This document shows positions 58,844-64,000 of a DNA stretch of 64,000 nt, piece by piece. Position 1 is the first letter of the stretch. Each line of letters begins with the position of its first letter. The stretch covers positions 62,001-126,000 of the forward strand of contig JABANP010000051.1 of assembly GCA_013115135.1 (NCBI GenBank), read 5' to 3'. The notes below the pieces were generated by a model, which worked only from the letters and a program-made list of their open reading frames with translations, was not told the origin of the DNA and did not search any database. Source of the DNA: Perkinsus olseni (Eukaryota > Perkinsozoa > Perkinsida > Perkinsidae). Both the position numbers and the translations under genes were made by a program.

Positions 58844-59158
58844 CTACGACGAGGCAGTTATCAGACGACACTGAACGACCTTCCCCTTACCATGCTCCAG
58901 CCACGGGACCAATGGCAACCTCCTCGGCCTCCCACTGAGGGAACTCGGGTCATTCGAGAGTATCTTTTGTGCAGTCCAACTCGCCTGAGTGACCTGAAAG
59001 ATACTTCCCTCGCCACCTGGCCAGCCCGTCCAGGTTTCACCTCCGGCCGCAGTAGCCTTCCGAGCAGCATCCTTCGGCGGGATGATATCCGCCACTCCGC
59101 TGCTCTCAACTAACAGACAGCACCCCATCACCAAATATACAGCGTTGAGGAATTGCAA
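58844..59158 (-). CDS. Possible secreted protein
   Basis: Starts MQFLNAVYLVMGCCLLVESS, a plausible signal peptide with cleavage near residue 19-21. It continues with a Trp/Gly-rich part (TWTGWPGGEGSIFQVTQASW) and a basic end. A short GT-AG segment inside may be an intron. No family recognised. Confidence 0.3.
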   Translation of the reverse strand: MQFLNAVYLVMGCCLLVESSGVADIIPPKDAARKATAAGGETWTGWPGGEGSIFQVTQASWTAQKILSNDPSSLSGRPRRLPLVPWLEHGKGKVVQCRLITASS

Positions 59159-59419
59159 GATTGCAAGATCAGACCGATTTCAACTGTCGATCCTCTCTCA
59201 CCAGAAGCGAAAGGATGTCAAGCGCGACCACCCAGCGGCGGTTTGAGAGCTGCCTACGTTCCCTCACCAGCAACGAAGGTCAAGAGCAGCCACCGTCGCT
59301 TCCCTCCAACCAGAAACCCATCCGATTTTAACTTGAAATTTTCAAGGTGGTGGACGATAATAGCAACCCAAGTTTACGAATACCAACAACACCACCACCC
59401 CGAGCAGACCCGCGGACTC

Positions 59420-60038
59420 ACCAGTGTCGGGCCTCAGGAGATCCAGAGTAGAAAGGAGGGCCGTACCTGAGATGGCCCGCTATCAAGCCATCGTTAGCTC
59501 TCCCGATCGCAGAAGCGTTTCCAGGCCTTACCGGCAATGACTTCCTCCTGGTCGCCCAGAAGGAGTTGTAGGGTGGGGGCGGTGGTCGCCTCCCGACAAG
59601 CTTCCCAATAATGGCGAGTGTGATATACCCCAGGAAAGAACCTGCCAAAGCCCAGCTTCGACTCAAGATACTCCCTCATAGCATCGTATTACGCAAACTG
59701 CAGAGGATATTCCAAATTAGAAGACACCGGTGTTGCTGGGAAGCCCCAAAAAGTCATCTTAACCCTCAGCTTCTCCGATACCTGACAGGCACTTCCACCA
59801 GTCACGAGACGGCCGAGACTTCCACGTCACCTCCGGCGGGAGGCGCTTGAGCGCAGACGTCCGCACAACCATCGGACGGAGAGCATCGAGGAGCTCACTG
59901 GAGAGGACCGGTGCGTCTTCCGCTGCAACTCCGACGGTAGTTAGAATAGACGACTGCAGGGATCGAACCTCCGCGGGTTGGCCGATCAATAGAGACGCCA
60001 GGTACACTGGTACTGAACAGGAACTGTCTCACCGGTGA
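59420..60038 (-). CDS. Unidentified gene, terminal exons
   Basis: The exon at about 59759-60010 reads YLASLLIGQPAEVRSLQSSI, PVLSSELLDALRPMVVRTSA and RPSRDWWKCLSGIG. A second exon begins after a 30-nt GTATCTTGAGTCGAAGC... segment (59642-59671): FFPGVYHTRHYWEACREATT, LQLLLGDQEEVIAGKAWKRF. A last piece, RYGPPFYSGSPEARHW, follows a CTCAG acceptor. The tRNA-like GAGGTTCGATCCC near 59953 is coding here (EVRSL), not intronic. Function unknown. Confidence 0.45.
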
Positions 60039-60095
60039 TCGCCTCGCAACCCCGCCTCTCAAGGGATCGGAGGGCCACAGGGCAGCCTACCACGC

Positions 60096-60390
60096 TCAGA
60101 CGTCTTTCTCAACATCCGTTGGCGTCCCTTCACCATCATGCGAAGTACGGGTATCTAAATGAGGAAAAATATACTTCACGGGGGGTCGAACCCGGGTCGC
60201 TACCAGTAATGTCGACCCACATAAGCGTGCTCGCAAGATTCTTGGCTGCATCAAGATCAACCTTAACAGGGAACTCTTTCTCCCAGTATCGTCCACCTAG
60301 AAGAAACGTCGGAGGCTCCTCGGCTCGACACATCCTGCACCCACCACCACTGATCTTCATCTATCAATTAATCAAATTGACAGAGTAAAT
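60096..60390 (-). CDS. Unidentified gene, last two exons
   Basis: Exon about 60204-60340 encodes CRMCRAEEPPTFLLGGRYWE and DLDAAKNLASTLMWVDIT. The 49-nt intron 60155-60203 is removed in phase (G|AT), giving DTRTSHDGEGTPTDVEKDV and a stop at 60096-60098. The start is upstream and not seen. Confidence 0.45.
60155..60203 (-). repeat. 49-nt intron with tRNA T-arm-like block
   Basis: In gene sense: GTAGCGACCCGGGTTCGACC directly at the donor, acceptor CATTTAG. Phase is supported on both sides. Confidence 0.65.
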
Positions 60391-60708
60391 TAATAACAGA
60401 ATGATTGAAACAATCCAGTGAAAAGAAAATTGATGAGTATCTAACGACCCTTGTCATACTCCGATATCCACCCTTAGATCAGCTCTGGATCATCTTTAAG
60501 ACCAGACTGCCTACTAGAATTGAGTGATGAAATCAGATCTATCACACCATTCCCCAGTAGTATCTTTTGCCTGCGTTACTGCTATCAATCCATTGCATCG
60601 CTCGCTCCCGTCGGGACATTCGAAATCGTACACTCCGACAGGTACTCAGCAGCCGAAGTAAAGCTCCGACCGCCCCAAAGGAGCAGAAGCTTGCGCTACG
60701 CAGACCAC

Positions 60709-61610
60709 TACTCACCTTCGCCTTCGGTCCACTCAGTCAGTGCATCACCGCAATCTATGCTAGTATGCCCTTCGGACTCCAAACTCGGCCATTCTATAGA
60801 GACCGTGAGCTGACGACTTTCCTGCCGATCATTATCATCTGAAGGCCGCCATCAACCCGACGCCGCCACCGACAGAATCTCACCCGCCCTGCCCGCATCG
60901 GCTGTCGCTATGCTCAGTCGTACTCTCACCGTAGTAGTAACTGAAGACGTCCACTGTTATAGAGCACTCCAAAACGCGCTGTCCATCGTAACAAAAACCA
61001 TAGGGTAGTAATTGTGAGGCCCCCAACCAACTCAATCCTAGCCCAGGCAGGATCCCCAGAGCATTTTCATAGAGCCCAGACCGCCGAACTAGTAAGACCC
61101 CAACGCAATTGAATCATTAGGGAGCTGGATGGTCCGACAATGGTCGTTGCATCCGGTGATTCAAGAGACTGAGCTAACAACCACTGCGTAGGTGGAGTAA
61201 ACAGCATCTGTCTCAATCGTAAAAAGCGCGAAAGTTCATTTCCTGTGTACGTTCAAAGCCATGTTCGATCCGGTCCGATTCACTCTTCGGCGGAAAGAAA
61301 TTCTCACTCGGTGGAAATCATGCGTATCCGAGGTTGACCCTGGCATTCCATGAAAAACCGTATCGCAAAATGTTTTGAGCATCCAGCGAAGCTCATCATT
61401 TTGTTCTTGGGTATATACCAAAAATGGGGGATTCTCTACGAAGCCGGAATAAATCTCCCATCCCATCCTTCACACTACCTGGAGTCAACTTTCGTAGAGC
61501 CTCCTCAGTCCATTCCTCTCCATCATCTCGCCGCCGCCTCGGAACGCTCTCCCAATTCCGCACAGGATCGAATCCCCCCGACGGCATTTCTGCGTTATTT
61601 TCCTTCATAC
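60709..61610 (-). CDS. Unidentified gene, internal exons
   Basis: Three coding-like pieces on the minus strand: EEWTEEALRKLTPGSVKDGM (about 61430-61600), VENPPFLVYTQEQNDELRWM with LKTFCDTVFHGMPG (about 61345-61440), and DDNDRQESRQLTVSIEWPSL with CGDALTEWTEGE before GTGAGT (60709-60838). The first two overlap in different frames around 61440, so a frame break or splice lies there. A motif B variant is at 61324-61337. No family recognised. Confidence 0.35.
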
Positions 61611-61649
61611 TGTCAGACTTCGTTAACCATCACCAGTCAAAAGCGCTGA

Positions 61650-62465
61650 ATATGAGATTCTTTCGAGATCCTCGAAATTCAGCTGGGCTACGACGACACG
61701 CTCCTCCCCCACAACAAGAAGAACCGATCCACTAAAACAGTCTACATAGGCCCAACCCTTCAACCAAATGGTCCGGTAGGGCCTGGAAATTGCGTAAGAC
61801 ACGGCAAGATTTCTCCCACCCCCTCAGAGACGGACCTATTTTGTTATTCCCGCCATGCACCACCATCCGACCCATCCAATTGAACACGCGACACAGGCAG
61901 GAAGCACGACGCAAAGGGTCCCAATCATGCAGATGACCATCACCACTTCCATCAGCCCGTCACGGCAGGTCCCACCACGGTCCAACCCTTTCACAAATCA
62001 TCAACTCCTCAGGAGTAGTCACCAACTCAAGCGTCATCGATATCGGGGAAGTTGACCCTCCTCGGGCGGCGATTACCATATTCGTCCACCCCTTCGAGCT
62101 CTTCTCCATTCTCTACGGAATCCTCATCGCCCTCCTCGAAGTCATCAGACCTGAACACAACCGTTCAGTTTTCACCGACGCCTAGCACTGAGAACGTATC
62201 CACAACGTCATTATTAACCTACGCGAAAAGAAAGATACGGCCTCAAGACCACTCTGTAACACAGGAAGTACTCCATTCAATGACCGGCAACACCGCCAAC
62301 TCTCGGAAAATTCACTTGATACCACACCTCGCCCCATTCTACTCTCGAAATTGCTCCAGCCGAACGATGACCTCAACCAGGCAAGATACGAAATCCCTCC
62401 CAACAATCCCTCACAAGATCGTTCTCAAATCGCCCCGACCGATGCGGGCGAGAAAGACTAATCCA
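61650..62465. other. No confident gene
   Basis: A plus-strand Ser/Thr-rich frame near 62052-62534 has low complexity and no splice signals. I see no supported exon in this stretch. Confidence 0.3.
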
Positions 62466-62468
62466 AAC

Positions 62469-63908
62469 CTACCATTGGACGCTGACTCCAGCACCCTTTC
62501 TCCTCAACACATGCACACCCCCACCATCCGCTAGAGACCGGCACATCTTGTCGTATCTTTTCTTCGTCTTTGGATACATCGGAAGAAGCTTGATAACCTC
62601 CGACCTCTTCAAAGCCACGGTCTCGCTGAATCTGATGCACCTAGCGGTCCCTTCCTCGTAGACCCTCCAGAAACAACGCCAACTCGCCAAAGTAACCACC
62701 AGCATCGACAAACTCCTCTCGCTCGGCTCCTCCGACGTACACCACCTTAACTCTACCGCTTACCAAAAAGTACATCGACGACGCCAACTCGCCTTCCTCA
62801 TAGACGACATCACCCGGAGCATGCGCCGCCTTCGGTCAAGCATCGCTCGCACAACCTCCGCAGCATCGACGATGGTATGTCCGACAGAAATGGGGTAATT
62901 TTGATGGAGCTTCCCAGCAACTGCAGCATCACCTCTCCCTCGGAGATGGTTGCTCATCAACCCCAAAATCCCCTCATCTCGATTTTTGTTTTCCTTTCCG
63001 AAGTCCCTCCCGTTCGCCCACAAAAATTGCAAATATCTTTTAACCTTCGTTTGCAGCGGGAAAGGAACGTCGCGTTCCACCAAGAATTTCTTTATCGCCT
63101 TATTCTTCGCTCGAAACTTGGCCGACTCAGAATCCAGCGACCGAATCAAACCACCGATATTACCGATAAAAAATGCAAAGACTCCGCAGGCCAGCAGCAT
63201 CGTCAGCATTCCAAAAATTTGCTCTCGGGAATTTACGGGATGGATTTCGCCGTAGCCGACCGTAGTCATGGTCGCGAACGACCAGTACAGAGCGGCTATG
63301 TAGACCTCCAAGATAGGTTTATCGCGGTAACCGAAAGCATCCAGCCAGGTATTCTCATGAGGGCTCTCCGAAACCGCTACGATGTACCAGACGCAAGCGA
63401 TCCAATGGGCGATGAATAAAACAACTAGAACCAGTCTTGTCAACTGTAGGAGTACCGATACTGCCGCTGAGCTCACGGTGTCTTCAATCTGATCGCAAGA
63501 GATGAGTAATTTCCGAGAATCAGCGCACTCCCTCAACCCACCTTAGTTAGAAGCTTCTTTAATTTGAAAACCCTCAGCAGTCGCAGGACCTTCAACAGTC
63601 GAATGAACTTTGAAGAATCGTAGCAATTGGACGCCCTCGAGATCCGAATCTGGCGCGACCCAATCGTAAGGGAAGGAGGCGACGAAGTCAAGCAGGAAGA
63701 GGGTCTCTATGTAATGCCTGGCGATCGATCTGAGACGGTACTCCTGAAAATAAGATGCCATCATTGTAGCTCGGAGGTAGCCTCTTACCAGCATCCCTGA
63801 AGCATAGTAGGCTGTGAAGAAGGTGAGTAGAACGTCCAGAATGAAGTATAGCGTGATGAGGGTTTCCCAGGCATGCCATGTCCCTTCAGGTTTCTGGTCG
63901 AAGCTCAA
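62469..63908 (-). CDS. Voltage/cyclic-nucleotide-type K+ channel (CNBD), 5' end not resolved
   Basis: Helices S1-S3 are LITLYFILDVLLTFFTAYYA and HYIETLFLLDFVASFPYDWV. The S4 sensor (RLLKVLRLLRVFKLKKLLTK) lies one frame over after a slip near 63618. S5 is LVLVVLFIAHWIACVWYIV. The pore helix and selectivity filter are YWSFATMTTVGYGE, and S6 is MLLACGVFAFFIGNIGGLI. A C-linker precedes a cyclic-nucleotide-binding domain (PGDVVYEEGELASSMYFLVS, GGYFGELALFLEG, then TARCIRFSETVALKRSEV), which is spread over frames with breaks near 62845 and 62680. Introns were hardly used (one near 63540). The domain order S1-S6, C-linker, CNBD matches EAG/CNG/HCN-type channels. GYG indicates K+ selectivity. The start may lie beyond 63908. 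Confidence 0.75.
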
Positions 63909-64000
63909 GCCGGTAGGGTATTATGATACACTGAAAATGGACAACGATGTGAACATGACCGAGAGATAACTGACTATCGACAACCCCATATTCAACATGG

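Noticed and set aside
59941..59970. tRNA B-box-like GGTTCGATCCC (antisense)
   Set aside because: It lies inside a clear coding exon (EVRSL) and is not counted among intronic tRNA-like modules.

Overview
The window is nuclear DNA of an intron-dense eukaryote. Genes lie on both strands, codons are standard, and exons are joined by short GT-AG introns, many of 25-75 bp. Kinesin, Rab escort protein, TMEM165/Gdt1, CCCH zinc-finger, p62-like PB1-ZZ and cyclic-nucleotide-gated-type channel genes can be read. Intron-rich compactness, simple repeats and protist-like proteins suggest an alveolate-type protist. Perkinsus would fit, but that is a guess and no species marker was found. No rRNA, CRISPR array, bacterial operon or clean complete tRNA was seen.

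Layout. 1-2.1 kb: end of a coiled-coil gene, then a tetraspanin-like gene. 2.5-3.4 kb: microsatellite spacer. 3.4-6.3 kb (minus): a complete CCCH zinc-finger gene. 7.9-9.0 kb: an unidentified gene. 9.0-17.2 kb: mostly repeats, namely a 154-bp satellite, a 30-bp minisatellite, a 1.1-kb foldback element with 334-bp arms, a Merlin/ISXO2-like transposase fragment and a dense swarm of short palindromes. 17.7-24.8 kb: ankyrin, multi-pass membrane and small secreted protein genes. 27-34 kb: four consecutive PB1-domain genes, one a 24-unit Cys/Met-rich repeat protein and one a p62/NBR1-like PB1-ZZ protein. 35.6-38.4 kb: Rab escort protein. 38.9-43.1 kb (minus): three RRM genes. 43.3-49.9 kb (minus): a Gdt1 cation transporter and a kinesin-13-like motor. 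50-62 kb: fragments of unidentified genes and a retrotransposon gag. 62.5-63.9 kb (minus): a voltage/cyclic-nucleotide-type K+ channel running towards the right edge.

The most unusual feature is that introns are built from recurring modules. One is a tRNA T-arm-like block. A second is a 16-mer (motif A, AATTTCGTGGCGCGCG) that sits just inside 5' splice sites. A third (motif B, GTATCTTAGGTYGAAG) begins introns of only 25-36 nt. Together with smaller shared motifs these look like intron-spreading (introner-like) sequences. The second striking feature is about 22 perfect short palindromes in 1.24 kb (15.92-17.16 kb), many overlapping in chains.

Many genes carry single-base frame breaks, often at short homopolymers. 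Assembly indels are the simplest explanation, so broken frames here should not be read as pseudogenes without re-sequencing. Exon coordinates were derived by eye from splice signals, phase and family conservation. Outer boundaries of unidentified genes are approximate.
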